The notes under the pieces were generated by a model, which was not told the DNA's origin, did no database searches, and worked only from the letters and a program-made list of their open reading frames with translations. The position numbers and the translations under genes were made by a program. Positions 19,815 to 29,188 of a DNA stretch of 64,000 nucleotides are shown piece after piece. The stretch comes from Herbidospora mongoliensis (GTDB taxonomy: Bacteria; Actinomycetota; Actinomycetes; Streptosporangiales; Streptosporangiaceae): contig NZ_BBXD01000021.1 in NCBI RefSeq assembly GCF_001570545.1, positions 186,001-250,000 of the forward strand, in the 5' to 3' direction. The stretch's first letter is position 1; the number at the start of each line of letters is the position of its first letter.

Positions 19815-22609
19815 ACCGCCACCCGCTCCCGCTCCGCGGGGATCTCCTCGGGCGCGTCGGGCTCGGCGGTGCGCGCTCCCGGCGCCGACAGGAGCAGCAC
19901 GATCACGACGAGGGCGCCCTGGCCGTACAGCCAGTAGCGGTGCCAGGCGTCGTCGGCCGGGCCGGGGTCGGGGGTGACCGTGCCGGTCATCCGCCAGAGT
20001 CCGGCCCGATCCGTGAGGGTGACCCGGGCCACGGCCGGGTCGGAGTCGAGGGCCCGCCTGATCGACGGGTCGACGGGGCCGGGCACGCTGACGAACGCGA
20101 TCCCCTGGGCGGCCAGGCTCCCCGCGTCGGTGCCGCCCCGCCCGGAGGCGAGGCCGGCCACCGCGTCGGTGAACGCGGAGCCGTAGGCGGCCCGTTCCGA
20201 CTCGCCGATCACCGGGATGCGCCCGCGCATGACCGTGTAGCTGAGCCCGCCGCCGGAACCACTGGCGGCGGTACGGAGCAGCAGCGTCCCCTCGCCGGGC
20301 TTGGAGTAGGCCTCGGCGATGGCCGGAAGCGGCGACCTGACGTCACGCTGGAGCGGGCCGCCCGCCTCGTCCATGATCCATAGGGTCGCGGCGGCGACCG
20401 GGGTGGCGAAGGCGACCAGCACGATCAGGGCCGCGCCCACCCGCCGGAACCCGCCGGCCTGGCGGAACTCGGCGACCCGGTGGGCGGCCAGCGCGGTCGA
20501 CACCAGCAGCCCGGTCGCGGCGAAGGCCAGCGGCACCCCCGGCCAGGTCGACAGGCGGCTGACCACGGTCGCGGCCAGCACGCCGACGATCGCCACACCC
20601 CATCCGACGGCCACGATGAACTGGTGGCGGCGCAGCAGCAGCGCTCCCAGGGCGACCGCGAGCAGCCCGGCGGTGACCCAGATCGGCGGCGCGCCTGGCC
20701 CGCCCGGGTTCAGGGTGAGCAGCGCCTCCGGCGCCAGCGTCGGTGAGGACGTCATCGGCAGCCCGGCCTCCCGCAGGATGCGGACCGGGTCTTCGACGAT
20801 CGTGGCCAGCCAGGGGCCGAGCAGGATCAGCGGGGCGCCCAGCGAGATCAGCAGGTTCCCGCCGACCCCCCGGCGCACTCCCCCGAACGACAGGGCGGCG
20901 AGCAGGCCGAGGACGGCGACGAAGACGTACAGAAGAGGGGCGAACGCGGTTCCGACGGCCAGCAGCAGGCCGAGCCCCCAGGCCGCGCGGCGGGCCGGCT
21001 TGTGGGTGTCGGCGAGCACCTTGGTGGCGAGTGAGGCGTAGACCGGCAGCAGGATGAACACCACCGCCGAGCCGATCCGCCCGGCCGCCACCACCCCGGT
21101 CGCCACCGGAAGCAGCGCGTAGGTGGCCGCCAGCCACACCCGGGCGGGCCGGTAGCCGACGAAGCTCTTGGTCGCCAGGTAGGCGCTCAGCCCCGACAGC
21201 GGCACACAGGCCAGCAGCAGGATCGACACCGCCAGCCAGGTCTTGCCGAAGGTGATCGTCGACAGCACGGCCAGCACCGCGACGTAGGGCGGCGCCCACT
21301 CGCCGGTGTAGAGCGCCCACAGGTCGGACGCGCCCCCGGCGACCGGCACCAGCGCGCCGCCGCCCAGGAATCCACCCGGTGTCCCGCCGGACAGCAGGTC
21401 GCGTTCGGCCGCGATGGCGACCGCCGTGAGCAGCACGAACAGCCGCACACCCGGGCTGGCGAACGCCCGCCGCAGGAACCCGTCGTCGTCGGTGAGCAGT
21501 TCGTCGCCCTCTTCGGCCCCCGGCAGGTGGACGGCGTGGTGCCGCCCCGCCGAGTCCATCGGCCCGCTGCCCGACAGCTGGTTCTGGACCATCTCCCAGA
21601 CCCGCCGGAACGCCAGGGTCGGCGGGCTGAACATGGGCTTGACCAGCGCATATCCGGCCCTGCTGGCTTTGCGCGCCTTCCTGGCCCGGCGCAGCCGCAG
21701 CGGATGCAGCAGCAGGGAGCCGATCGCGGCGAGCTCGTCGACGGCGTGCGCGGGCTGCTTGGCGACCAGGAAAAGGAACGTGCGGATCAGCGACCCGACC
21801 GTGTTGCGGGCCAGCGACCACACCATGGTCCAGAACGGCAGGTTCGCCATCAGGACGAACAGCGAATAGCGCCGGGCGAGCCGCCGGGGGTGGTCGTCGC
21901 TGGCCGCGATCCGGCGGCGCCGTTTCGACGACGCCTCGGCGTGCCAGGCGACCGCGCCGGTGACCGCGAGCACCCGGTGCCCGGCCGCGCGGGCCCGCCA
22001 GCAGAAGTCGAGGTCGTCGCGGAACAGCGGAAGCTTGGCGTCGAGCCCGCCGATCTCGTCCCAGACGTCGCGGCGGATCAGCATCCCGGCCGTCGACACC
22101 GCCAGCACGTCGCGCACCCCTCGGGGTTCGGCGTCGTGCTGGCCCTGGTCGTACTCGCGGGCCTCCAGCCCGGTCTCCCGGCGCCCGGAGCGGGCGACCG
22201 TGACGCCGACCTCCAGCAGCAGCTTCCGGTCGAGCCAGTCACGGAGTTTCGGACCGAGGATGCCGGTCTCGGGATATTCGTCGGCGGCCTGTAGCAGGAG
22301 CTCCAGCGCCCGGGTGTCGGGCGCGCAGTCGTCGTGGATCACCCACAGCCACTCGGTGATCCCGGGCGTCGCCGGTAGTCGCCGGACGACTTCGTGCACC
22401 GCCTCGGCGAAGCCGCTGCTGCGCGGCATGTGCACCACGCTGTGTTTGCCGAACGCCTCGCCCAGCAGGGCGCCGCTGTCGTCGCGGCTGCCGTTGTCGA
22501 CCCCTACGCCCCGGTCGATCGACCGGGTCTGTGCGAGCACAGCCCGGAGGGTGTCCCGCAACCAGCGGGAACCATCATGGGCGACCACGATCGCGGTGAC
22601 CGAGTGCAC
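19811..22609 (-). CDS. Large membrane glycosyltransferase, family 2
   Basis: About 932 residues. Residues 1-300 form a GT2 domain: VTAIVVAHDGSRWLRDTLRAVL, WLWVIHDDCAPDTRALELLL (DxD-type acidic motif) and LPLFRDDLDFCWRARAAGHRVL. Membrane segments then continue through most of the rest (about 12, such as TFGKTWLAVSILLLACVPLSGLSAYL and IVAVGWGVAIVGVLAATVV), with a probable extracytoplasmic part at the end. It probably builds or exports an envelope glycan. I chose GTG at 22609, directly before the GT2 fold; a longer reading to 22687 adds a poorly supported tail. It is followed by the coupled DUF5719 gene. Confidence 0.9.
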   Translation of the reverse strand: MHSVTAIVVAHDGSRWLRDTLRAVLAQTRSIDRGVGVDNGSRDDSGALLGEAFGKHSVVHMPRSSGFAEAVHEVVRRLPATPGITEWLWVIHDDCAPDTRALELLLQAADEYPETGILGPKLRDWLDRKLLLEVGVTVARSGRRETGLEAREYDQGQHDAEPRGVRDVLAVSTAGMLIRRDVWDEIGGLDAKLPLFRDDLDFCWRARAAGHRVLAVTGAVAWHAEASSKRRRRIAASDDHPRRLARRYSLFVLMANLPFWTMVWSLARNTVGSLIRTFLFLVAKQPAHAVDELAAIGSLLLHPLRLRRARKARKASRAGYALVKPMFSPPTLAFRRVWEMVQNQLSGSGPMDSAGRHHAVHLPGAEEGDELLTDDDGFLRRAFASPGVRLFVLLTAVAIAAERDLLSGGTPGGFLGGGALVPVAGGASDLWALYTGEWAPPYVAVLAVLSTITFGKTWLAVSILLLACVPLSGLSAYLATKSFVGYRPARVWLAATYALLPVATGVVAAGRIGSAVVFILLPVYASLATKVLADTHKPARRAAWGLGLLLAVGTAFAPLLYVFVAVLGLLAALSFGGVRRGVGGNLLISLGAPLILLGPWLATIVEDPVRILREAGLPMTSSPTLAPEALLTLNPGGPGAPPIWVTAGLLAVALGALLLRRHQFIVAVGWGVAIVGVLAATVVSRLSTWPGVPLAFAATGLLVSTALAAHRVAEFRQAGGFRRVGAALIVLVAFATPVAAATLWIMDEAGGPLQRDVRSPLPAIAEAYSKPGEGTLLLRTAASGSGGGLSYTVMRGRIPVIGESERAAYGSAFTDAVAGLASGRGGTDAGSLAAQGIAFVSVPGPVDPSIRRALDSDPAVARVTLTDRAGLWRMTGTVTPDPGPADDAWHRYWLYGQGALVVIVLLLSAPGARTAEPDAPEEIPAERERVAV

Positions 22610-22733
22610 GGGGATCCTTGGGGGTATCTGCGGCTTTTGCGCGCCAACACTACGGCACGCCGCCCTACCCCCTGACCCAAATGACAAGCGGAGGCCACAA
22701 CCGTGACCCCCGCGTGTCGTTCCTGCTAATCCG

Positions 22734-22991
22734 TCAAACGGCCTGGCGCTTCATGCGTCGGCGCTCGCGCTCCGACAGCCCACCCCAGATGCCGAATCGT
22801 TCGTCGTGTTCCAATGCGTACTCAAGGCACTCCGCGCGTACTTCACACGCACGGCACACCTTCTTCGCCTCTCGGGTGGAGCCGCCCTTTTCTGGAAAGA
22901 ACGCCTCCGGGTCGGTCTGAGCGCACAATGCCCGCTCCTGCCAACCCAGATCTTCACCGTCGAGCGCCTGTGCGATGACCAGTTCAGTCAC
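22734..22991 (-). CDS. whiB2: WhiB-family iron-sulfur regulator, WhiB2/WhmD type
   Basis: An 85-residue Wbl protein. The four iron-sulfur cysteines are C23, C46, C49 and C55 (CxxC spacing 46-49), followed by the turn FGIWGGLSERERR and a basic C-terminal tail (RRRMKRQAV). WhiB2/WhmD is required for septation in mycobacteria and its Streptomyces counterpart WhiB for sporulation septation; the neighbourhood supports that orthology. GTG start with a GGGAGG site. A cluster of palindromic half-sites lies about 105 bases upstream. Confidence 0.95.
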   Translation of the reverse strand: MTELVIAQALDGEDLGWQERALCAQTDPEAFFPEKGGSTREAKKVCRACEVRAECLEYALEHDERFGIWGGLSERERRRMKRQAV

Positions 22992-23093
22992 GGCACACCT
23001 CCCTGTCGCCCGCCCGTCACCAACCCCGAAAGTTGGTGCCCCCCTATGGACGCCCTCCCCTTACCCACCTCGGAGAAGGCGTAACAACATGGC

Positions 23094-23112
23094 TGTAATT
23101 ACACGCGTGTAA
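23094..23112. promoter_or_regulatory. Overlapping palindromes upstream of whiB2
   Basis: TGTAATTACA (23094-23103) and TTACACGCGTGTAA (23099-23112) are both perfect palindromes sharing a half-site, giving three TGTAA/TTACA half-sites in 19 bases. They lie 103-121 bases upstream of the whiB2 start, in a 188-base gap shared with the end of the repeat-rich membrane-protein gene. A dimeric regulator site is likely; the regulator is unknown. Confidence 0.5.
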
Positions 23113-23179
23113 GTCGTGCCCCGTCAAGCGCCATGGGGATACCGGGGGAAAGGGCAGGTCTTGTCGCCCTCGTCTGAGC

Positions 23180-24751
23180 TCAGCGCTCCCGGCGGTCCGG
23201 ACTGTACCAACGAGCGGTGACGTCCGAATCCGTCGATGCCGGATCGGCAGGAAGACCATCCGCGTTCTTTGCCGGACGGTAGATGGCGACCGGATCGATG
23301 GGGTCGATGAGGTCTTCGGCCCGGAGCGGGTCGCTGAGGGGGTCGCCGTGGTAGCGCTGCGGCTGGACCGGGGCGGGGGTTGGCGGCAGGGGCAGCGCCT
23401 GCGGCTGTGACAAGGGCTGCGGCTGCGACAGCGGCTGCGACGGGGGCGCGGCCTGGGAGTAGCCGAAGGGGTTGCTGTGGCGGTAGCCGGCCGGCTGCTG
23501 CTGGTAGCTCTGGGCCTGCTGGTAGGCCTGGGCGAGCTGCTGTTCCCTTATGTCTCCTATGTCGCCCTCGTAGCCCGGCTCGTAGGCGGAGCCGTAGACG
23601 GGGGGCGGCGGCGTGGGGGCGCCGTACACCGAATCGCGGCGCGATCCCTCATAGGTCGTCTCGCGGGCCGGTGCTCCGTAGACCGAATCACGGACGGAAC
23701 TTTCATAGCTGCTCTCGCGGGCGGGCAGGTCCCGCGCCGGGGGCTCGTAGGCCGGGGTGTCGTAGACCGAGTCGCGGACGGAACTTTCCCGAACGGGGGG
23801 TTCATACGCCGTCTCACGGGCCGGGGTCTCGAAAGCCGCATCCCGGGCCGGTGCTTCGTAGCCCGAATCACGGACAGAACTTTCGTAGCCCGCCTCGCGC
23901 TCCTGGCCCCCGAAGGCCACTTCGCGGACGGAGCTGTCGAAGGGCGTCTCGATGGCGGGACGGCGAGGCGGCGCCTCGTAGCCCGCCTCCCGGGCGAACT
24001 GCGGGCCCGAGTAGCCGGAGAACGGCGAGGAGTCCCAGGCGGCCGGGGCGTCGTCTCTGTAGACCGGTTCGGGGTAGGAGTAGCGCTCGCCCTGCGGCGC
24101 GACCGCGACCACCGGCTGCGGCGGGGTCTCCTCGACCACCTGCTGGCCGGCGTAGCCGTTCTGGTCGAAGACCGGGCCCTGCGGGTAGGGCGAGTAGTCC
24201 GGCTCCGCCGGATAGTTCTGGACGGGTTGCGCGTCGCCCGTCTGGGGGAACGGGATGACCGCGGGGACCGCGGCCAGGCGCCGTGACTTCTTCGGCTTGG
24301 CCCCGCGTGCCGGCATCGGGGACACCATGGTCAGCAGATAGCCCAGCGCCAGCAGGGTGAGCGCGAAGGTGGGCACGCCGGGCAGCAGGTAGCGGAGCTT
24401 GTCGCCGAAGCCGAGCCCGTTGAAGAGCACGCCGAGCAGGCTGATCGCGCCGACGAGCGCGGCCAGGGCGAGGGTTCCGGCGGCGCCGAAGGTGATGAGG
24501 CGGCTCTTGGGGGTGGGCGCGCCGAGCTTCGTACAGAGGAGAACCGCACCGACCGCGAGGGCGGTGTTGACCGGGGAGGTGAGCGTGGTCAGCCCCGAGA
24601 TCGCGCGCATGCCGAACTCGGTCGTGCCACCGGCCGACGAGGACCCGCTGAAGAAGAGCCGGAACACCGCGACCAGAACGGTCGTCGCCGCGGCCGCCAT
24701 GAGCAGCCACGCGGCGGGCTCACGGAGCCTCACCGGGTCAAGCTTCACCAC
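23180..24751 (-). CDS. Membrane protein with a long repetitive Tyr/Arg/Glu-rich tail
   Basis: A 523-residue protein that I cannot assign to a family. Four hydrophobic segments lie in residues 14-145 (AAWLLMAAAATTVLVAVFRLFF; LTSPVNTALAVGAVLLCTKL; FGAAGTLALAALVGAISLLGVLF; VPTFALTLLALGYLLTMV). The remaining 370 residues are disordered-looking, with an imperfect repeat of about ten residues at 256-392 and a Gln/Pro-rich stretch. GTG start. It lies alone between whiB2 and the divergent fbiA. A scaffold or signalling tail is only a guess. Confidence 0.82.
   Translation of the reverse strand: MVKLDPVRLREPAAWLLMAAAATTVLVAVFRLFFSGSSSAGGTTEFGMRAISGLTTLTSPVNTALAVGAVLLCTKLGAPTPKSRLITFGAAGTLALAALVGAISLLGVLFNGLGFGDKLRYLLPGVPTFALTLLALGYLLTMVSPMPARGAKPKKSRRLAAVPAVIPFPQTGDAQPVQNYPAEPDYSPYPQGPVFDQNGYAGQQVVEETPPQPVVAVAPQGERYSYPEPVYRDDAPAAWDSSPFSGYSGPQFAREAGYEAPPRRPAIETPFDSSVREVAFGGQEREAGYESSVRDSGYEAPARDAAFETPARETAYEPPVRESSVRDSVYDTPAYEPPARDLPARESSYESSVRDSVYGAPARETTYEGSRRDSVYGAPTPPPPVYGSAYEPGYEGDIGDIREQQLAQAYQQAQSYQQQPAGYRHSNPFGYSQAAPPSQPLSQPQPLSQPQALPLPPTPAPVQPQRYHGDPLSDPLRAEDLIDPIDPVAIYRPAKNADGLPADPASTDSDVTARWYSPDRRER
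23576..23986 (-). repeat. Imperfect ~30-base coding repeats (YExPARE-type)
   Basis: Residues 256-392 of the membrane protein repeat units such as YESSVRDSGY, YEAPARDAAF, FETPARETAY, YEPPVRESSV and YEGSRRDSVY. Consensus is aromatic-Glu-x-x-[VA]-Arg-[DE]-x-x. At DNA level the phrase CGGACGGAACTTTC recurs on the plus strand (23693, 23776). Confidence 0.8.
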
Positions 24752-24798
24752 AGTTACCCCCAGGTTTTCATGCGGCTTATGGGAACTGAGTTTTGCAT

Positions 24799-24867
24799 AT
24801 GCCTGACATGGATGCCCGGCGACCCATCAATCTCACGTTTCCCACGCAATGCCAGACTGTCAGGCAT
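24799..24867. promoter_or_regulatory. 10-bp inverted repeat reaching the fbiA start codon
   Basis: ATGCCTGACA (24799-24808) and TGTCAGGCAT (24858-24867) are perfect reverse complements separated by 49 bases. The right arm contains the first two bases of the fbiA ATG. A further palindrome GCATATGC (24795-24802) overlaps the left arm. This could be an operator pair or, if transcription starts upstream, a stem that covers the start. Confidence 0.45.
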
Positions 24868-25804
24868 GCGCATCGTGTCCCTGGCTGGCGGAATCGGCGG
24901 CGCCCGGTTCCTGCGCGGCCTCAAGGCGGCGGCTCCGGAATCAGACGTCACCGTCATCGGCAACACCGGCGACGACATCACGCTTTTCGGCCTCCGAGTA
25001 TGCCCCGACCTCGACACCGTGATGTACACCCTCGGTGGCGGCATCAACGAGGAGCAGGGCTGGGGCCGCGCCGCTGAAACATTCACCGTGAAAGAGGAGC
25101 TGGCCGCCTACGGCATGGAACCCCAGTGGTTCGGTCTGGGCGACCGCGACTTCGCCACCCACATCGTGCGCTCCCAGATGCTCGCGGCGGGCTATCCCCT
25201 GTCGGCGATCACCGAGGCCCTGTGCGACCGCTGGCAGCCCGGGGTGCGGCTGATCCCGATGACCGACGACCGGGTGGAGACCCACGTGGTGGTCGGCGAG
25301 GAGCACGCCAGGCGGGCCGTCCACTTCCAGGAGTGGTGGGTGCGCATGCGCGCTTCGGTTCCGGCGCAGGAGATCGCCCTGGTCGGGGCGGACAAGGCGA
25401 CGCCGGCGCCCGGCGTGCTGGAGGCTCTTGAGGCGGCCGACGTGGTGATCCTGCCGCCGTCCAACCCCGTGGTGAGCATCGGGACGATCCTGCAGATCCC
25501 CGGCATCCGCGCGGCGGTGGCGGCCAAGACCGTGGTCGGCGTCTCGCCCATCATCGGCGGCGCTCCCGTGCGGGGCATGGCCGACGCGTGCCTGACGGCG
25601 ATCGGCGTGGAGACCTCCGCGCAGGGCGTGCTGGAGCTCTACGGGGCGGAACTGCTCGACGGGTGGCTGGTGGCCGAGGAGGACGCGTCGACCGCGCTCG
25701 AAGGCGTGGCGGTGGAGGCGCGGCCGCTGCTGATGTCCTCGCCGGAGGCGACGCGGGACCTGGCGGCGGCGGCGCTCGACCTGGCGAAGAGGGTGGCGGC
25801 ATGA
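24866..25804 (+). CDS. fbiA: FbiA (CofD) phosphoenolpyruvate/phospholactate transferase of F420 synthesis
   Basis: A 312-residue enzyme that joins the activated three-carbon unit to the deazaflavin Fo, giving (dehydro-)F420-0. It begins [19 protein letters not shown], the family nucleotide-binding loop, with [41 protein letters not shown] and [14 protein letters not shown] as diagnostic motifs. I chose ATG 24866, where the family sequence starts; the frame extends further upstream without similarity. Its TGA overlaps fbiB as ATGA. Confidence 0.96.
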   Translation: MRIVSLAGGIGGARFLRGLKAAAPESDVTVIGNTGDDITLFGLRVCPDLDTVMYTLGGGINEEQGWGRAAETFTVKEELAAYGMEPQWFGLGDRDFATHIVRSQMLAAGYPLSAITEALCDRWQPGVRLIPMTDDRVETHVVVGEEHARRAVHFQEWWVRMRASVPAQEIALVGADKATPAPGVLEALEAADVVILPPSNPVVSIGTILQIPGIRAAVAAKTVVGVSPIIGGAPVRGMADACLTAIGVETSAQGVLELYGAELLDGWLVAEEDASTALEGVAVEARPLLMSSPEATRDLAAAALDLAKRVAA

Positions 25805-27096
25805 CGAACGTCAGCGGCGTGATCACCATCAGTGGCGTGCCCGGACTGCCCGAGATCGGATACGGCGACGACATCGCGGCCCTGATCGCGAAGGCCGCTC
25901 CCGGCCTGGCCGACGGCGACGTGGTCGTGGTGACCTCCAAGATCGTCAGCAAGGCCGAAGGCCGCGTTGTCCGCGGTGACGACCGTTCGGCGGCCATCGC
26001 GGCCGAGACCGCCCGGGTGGTGGCGCGGCGGGGTGACACCGTGATCGCCCAGACGCGGCAGGGATACGTGATGGCGGCGGCGGGCGTGGACGCGTCCAAC
26101 ACCGCTCCCGGGACCGTGCTGCTGCTGCCGGAGGACCCCGACGCGTCGGCCTCGGCGATCCGGCGGCGGCTCTTCGACCTCGCCGGAGTCCGCGTCGGCG
26201 TGATCGTCTCGGACACCTTCGGCCGCCCGTGGCGTTTCGGGCTGACCGACGTCGCGCTGGGCGCCTCCGGCGTCCAGCCGCTGGAGGACCTGCGCGGCAC
26301 GACCGACACCTACGGCAACCCTTTGAACGCGACGGTGACCGCGCTGATCGACGAGATCGCGGCGGCGGCCGAACTGGTGAAGGGCAAGCTTTCTGGTGTG
26401 CCGGTGGCCGTGGTCTCCGGTCTGGGTCATCTGGTGACCGGCGACGACGGTCCCGGCGGCGCGGTGTTGATCCGGCCCGCCGACCAGGACATGTTCCGAT
26501 ACGGCTCGGCCGACGTGGTGTTCGCGCGGCGGACCATCCGGAAGTTCTCCGACGCGCCGGTCGACGGGGAGGCGGTCCGGCGCGCGGTCGCGGCGGCCAT
26601 CGCGGCTCCCGCGCCGCACCACACGACGCCGTGGCGCTTCGTCCTGCTGGAGACGGCCGCCGCCCGGGGTGAGCTGGTCGACGCGATGCGCGAGGCGTGG
26701 ATAGCCGACCTGCGCGGCGACGGGTTCACCGAGGAGTCGATCGCCAAGCGGGTCAGGCGGGGTGACGTGCTGCGGGACGCGCCGTATCTGGCGGTGCCGT
26801 GCCTGGTCATGGACGGGTCGCACACCTACCGGGACGACCGGCGCAACGCCTCGGAGCGCGAGATGTTCGTGGTCGCCATGGGGGCGGGGGTGCAGAACTT
26901 CCTGGTCCAGCTCGCGGTCGAGGGGCTGGGGTCGGCGTGGGTGTCGTCCACGATGTTCTGCCGCCCGGTGGTGCGTGAGGTCCTGAACCTGCCGGACGAC
27001 TGGGACCCGATGGGCGCGGTGGCCATCGGCCACGCGGCCGAACCGCCGAGGGACCGGGCGCCGAGGTCGGCCGACGACTTCTACGTCACGCGCTGA
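25801..27096 (+). CDS. fbiB: FbiB bifunctional F420:glutamyl ligase / dehydro-F420 reductase
   Basis: A 431-residue fusion. Residues 1-245 are the F420-0:gamma-glutamyl ligase (CofE-like; [52 protein letters not shown]). Residues about 250-431 are a nitroreductase-fold FMN domain ([38 protein letters not shown] ... [13 protein letters not shown]) that reduces dehydro-F420. The two-domain form is the actinobacterial type. It overlaps fbiA by ATGA and ends four bases before the convergent WD40 gene. Confidence 0.96.
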   Translation: MTNVSGVITISGVPGLPEIGYGDDIAALIAKAAPGLADGDVVVVTSKIVSKAEGRVVRGDDRSAAIAAETARVVARRGDTVIAQTRQGYVMAAAGVDASNTAPGTVLLLPEDPDASASAIRRRLFDLAGVRVGVIVSDTFGRPWRFGLTDVALGASGVQPLEDLRGTTDTYGNPLNATVTALIDEIAAAAELVKGKLSGVPVAVVSGLGHLVTGDDGPGGAVLIRPADQDMFRYGSADVVFARRTIRKFSDAPVDGEAVRRAVAAAIAAPAPHHTTPWRFVLLETAAARGELVDAMREAWIADLRGDGFTEESIAKRVRRGDVLRDAPYLAVPCLVMDGSHTYRDDRRNASEREMFVVAMGAGVQNFLVQLAVEGLGSAWVSSTMFCRPVVREVLNLPDDWDPMGAVAIGHAAEPPRDRAPRSADDFYVTR

Positions 27097-27100
27097 CCGA

Positions 27101-29131
27101 TCAGGGTTTCAGGCTCCAGAGGCGGACTGTGTTGTCCAGCCCACCGGACGCGGCGACCGGAACCCCGTCCACACTCCCGAACGCCACCGCGGTGACCTGC
27201 TCGGTGTGGCCTTCCAGGTTGAGACCACGCTGCCGCCAACTGCTCAGATCCCACACCCGCACCGTGCCGTCATCTCCACCGGACACCGCGACCGAATCCG
27301 AACCCACGTCCCCCAACGCCACCGCCCTGACCGCGTCGCGATGGCCTTCCAGGGCGAAGTCATGCTCCTGACCGCTGAAGAGGTTCCACTTACGCACCGT
27401 GCCGTCGCCCCCGCCGGACACCGCGAACGAGGCGGAAGTCTCCTGCCCGAAGCTCCAAGAGAACCTCTGCTCGAATGCCAACGCCAGGACATCACCCGTA
27501 TGGGCCTTCCCCGGCTTGCCACGCTCTTTGCCGCCGACCAGATCCCACACCCGCACCGTGCCGTCGGCTCCTCCGGACACCGCGACCGGGACATCTCCCA
27601 CGTGCCCGAACGCCACCGCCCTGACGACACCGGTATGGCCGTTCAGTGGGAGACCACGTTGCCGGCCGGTGACCAGATCCCACACCCGCACCGTGCCGTC
27701 GGCTCCTCCGGACACAGCCACCGGAGCCCCATCCATCTCTCCGAACGCCACCGCGTAGACAGGGCCGCTGTGGCCCTCCAGAGGCTGACCACGCTGCTTG
27801 CCGCCGGCCAGGTCCCACACCCGCACCGTGCCGTCTTCCCCGCCGGACACGACTACGGGAGCCTCGTCCACCTGCCCGACCGCCACGGACCAGACATCAC
27901 CGGTGTGGCCGTCCATGGCAGGGGTACGCGGCTTGCCATTGGTCAGGTCCCACACCCGCACCTTGTGATCACTTCCGCCGGACACCGCGACCGGAACGCC
28001 GTCCACCTCTCCGAACGCCACCGCCAGGACATCACTGTTGTGACCTTGGAGCGGATGTCCGATCTGCTGGCCGAAGGCGAAGTTGCGGGGATTCCAGTCC
28101 GAGCCCGCGGGCAGGGCCGCCGAAGAGGGCGGAGAGGGTGACGGCGAGGGCGACGGAGACCCCGGTTCCGCGAGCAGACGCCACACCAGCGACGTCGCGA
28201 GCACGACCACGACCAGGAACCCGGCTCCCAACACCACACTCGCGGCCACAAGTCGCCGCGCCGCGCCGGTCCGCCTCGTTCGCGATCTCTCCGGCCGGTC
28301 GATCGCAGGGGGATGCGCTGCCGACTCCCGGCTCTTGGCGAGGTCGCCGCTCACCTCCCCCAGGGCGGCCGCCTCGCGTTCCAGGACCGTGTCGATCCGC
28401 CGCAGGATCTCCTCGGCGGCCCGCCGGTCGTCGTCTCCCATCAGCTCCCGCGCGGTCATGACCGGGACCAGCGCATCGGCACGCGGCGTCTTCTCCATTC
28501 CACGCTGACCCGCCGACTCCGCCAGCCGCCGCCGCGCATCCGCCGCCTGCTCATCAGCCTGGGTGCGCAGCCGTTCCGCTTCCGCGCGCTGCCGCTCGGA
28601 CTCATCGAGCCGCCGCTGAATCGCCGCATGTAATCGTTCGGTGTCCGCCAAGCGCCGCCGGGCCGACTCCAGATCCTCGCGCATCCGTTCGATCTCGGCC
28701 TTCAGCCGCCGGCGCTCCTGATCGTCGGCCGCCACCCACCGTTCCCGGGCTGACAGGTCGTCACGTAGCGTCTGCCGCTCGGCCGTCAGGCGGGCGGTCG
28801 CCTCGGCCAGGCGCTCGCGCATCTCCAGCAGCCCGGCCCCGAGCGCGTCTTGGCGGACCATCGACTGCTCGACCCGGTCTGAGGCCTCGCCGATCGTCCG
28901 GACCAGTTCGTCGAGCGCGCCGCCGCTGGTGACGACCTCCGGCCGGCGCCGGGAGCGGAACCAGGTGACCGTCCCGACCAGGACCGGGGCGACCAGTCCG
29001 AGTAACGACACGAGCTGGGCGAGATCCGCCAGGTCACCGAGTTCCCACGAACGCAGCAGGAATCCCAGGGCGGCAATGGGCACGGCGATGGGCACCCCGG
29101 CCACCAACCAGTGCCACCATCGCCCCGTCAC
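27101..29131 (-). CDS. Membrane/coiled-coil protein with a seven-bladed WD40 propeller
   Basis: A 676-residue protein that I cannot assign a function. Two N-terminal hydrophobic segments (WHWLVAGVPIAVPIAALGFLL; LVSLLGLVAPVLVGTVTWF) precede a long Arg/Glu/Ala coiled coil at about 70-215. A cytoplasmic linker leads to a third membrane segment (VASVVLGAGFLVVVVLATSLVWRLL, about 300-325). A Ser/Pro spacer and seven WD repeats follow, each with GHxxxV...AVSGGxDGTVRVWDL. Seven blades make a closed propeller. It sits between fbiB and fbiC and converges on fbiB with a four-base gap. Confidence 0.87.
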   Translation of the reverse strand: MTGRWWHWLVAGVPIAVPIAALGFLLRSWELGDLADLAQLVSLLGLVAPVLVGTVTWFRSRRRPEVVTSGGALDELVRTIGEASDRVEQSMVRQDALGAGLLEMRERLAEATARLTAERQTLRDDLSARERWVAADDQERRRLKAEIERMREDLESARRRLADTERLHAAIQRRLDESERQRAEAERLRTQADEQAADARRRLAESAGQRGMEKTPRADALVPVMTARELMGDDDRRAAEEILRRIDTVLEREAAALGEVSGDLAKSRESAAHPPAIDRPERSRTRRTGAARRLVAASVVLGAGFLVVVVLATSLVWRLLAEPGSPSPSPSPSPPSSAALPAGSDWNPRNFAFGQQIGHPLQGHNSDVLAVAFGEVDGVPVAVSGGSDHKVRVWDLTNGKPRTPAMDGHTGDVWSVAVGQVDEAPVVVSGGEDGTVRVWDLAGGKQRGQPLEGHSGPVYAVAFGEMDGAPVAVSGGADGTVRVWDLVTGRQRGLPLNGHTGVVRAVAFGHVGDVPVAVSGGADGTVRVWDLVGGKERGKPGKAHTGDVLALAFEQRFSWSFGQETSASFAVSGGGDGTVRKWNLFSGQEHDFALEGHRDAVRAVALGDVGSDSVAVSGGDDGTVRVWDLSSWRQRGLNLEGHTEQVTAVAFGSVDGVPVAASGGLDNTVRLWSLKP
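27104..28060 (-). repeat. Seven WD40 coding repeats of about 130 bases
   Basis: The DNA repeats ACACCGCGACCGGA and CCCACACCCGCACC at regular spacing (plus-strand reading), reflecting blades such as GHTGDVWSVAVGQVDEAPVV and GHSGPVYAVAFGEMDGAPVA. Blades 2-4 are the most alike; blade 5 carries an insertion (QRFSWSFGQETSASF). Confidence 0.85.
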
Positions 29132-29188
29132 CCGCCTATTTTCGGGTCATCCGTCCGGCAGGACACGCTTTGTAACCACTTCGCGACG

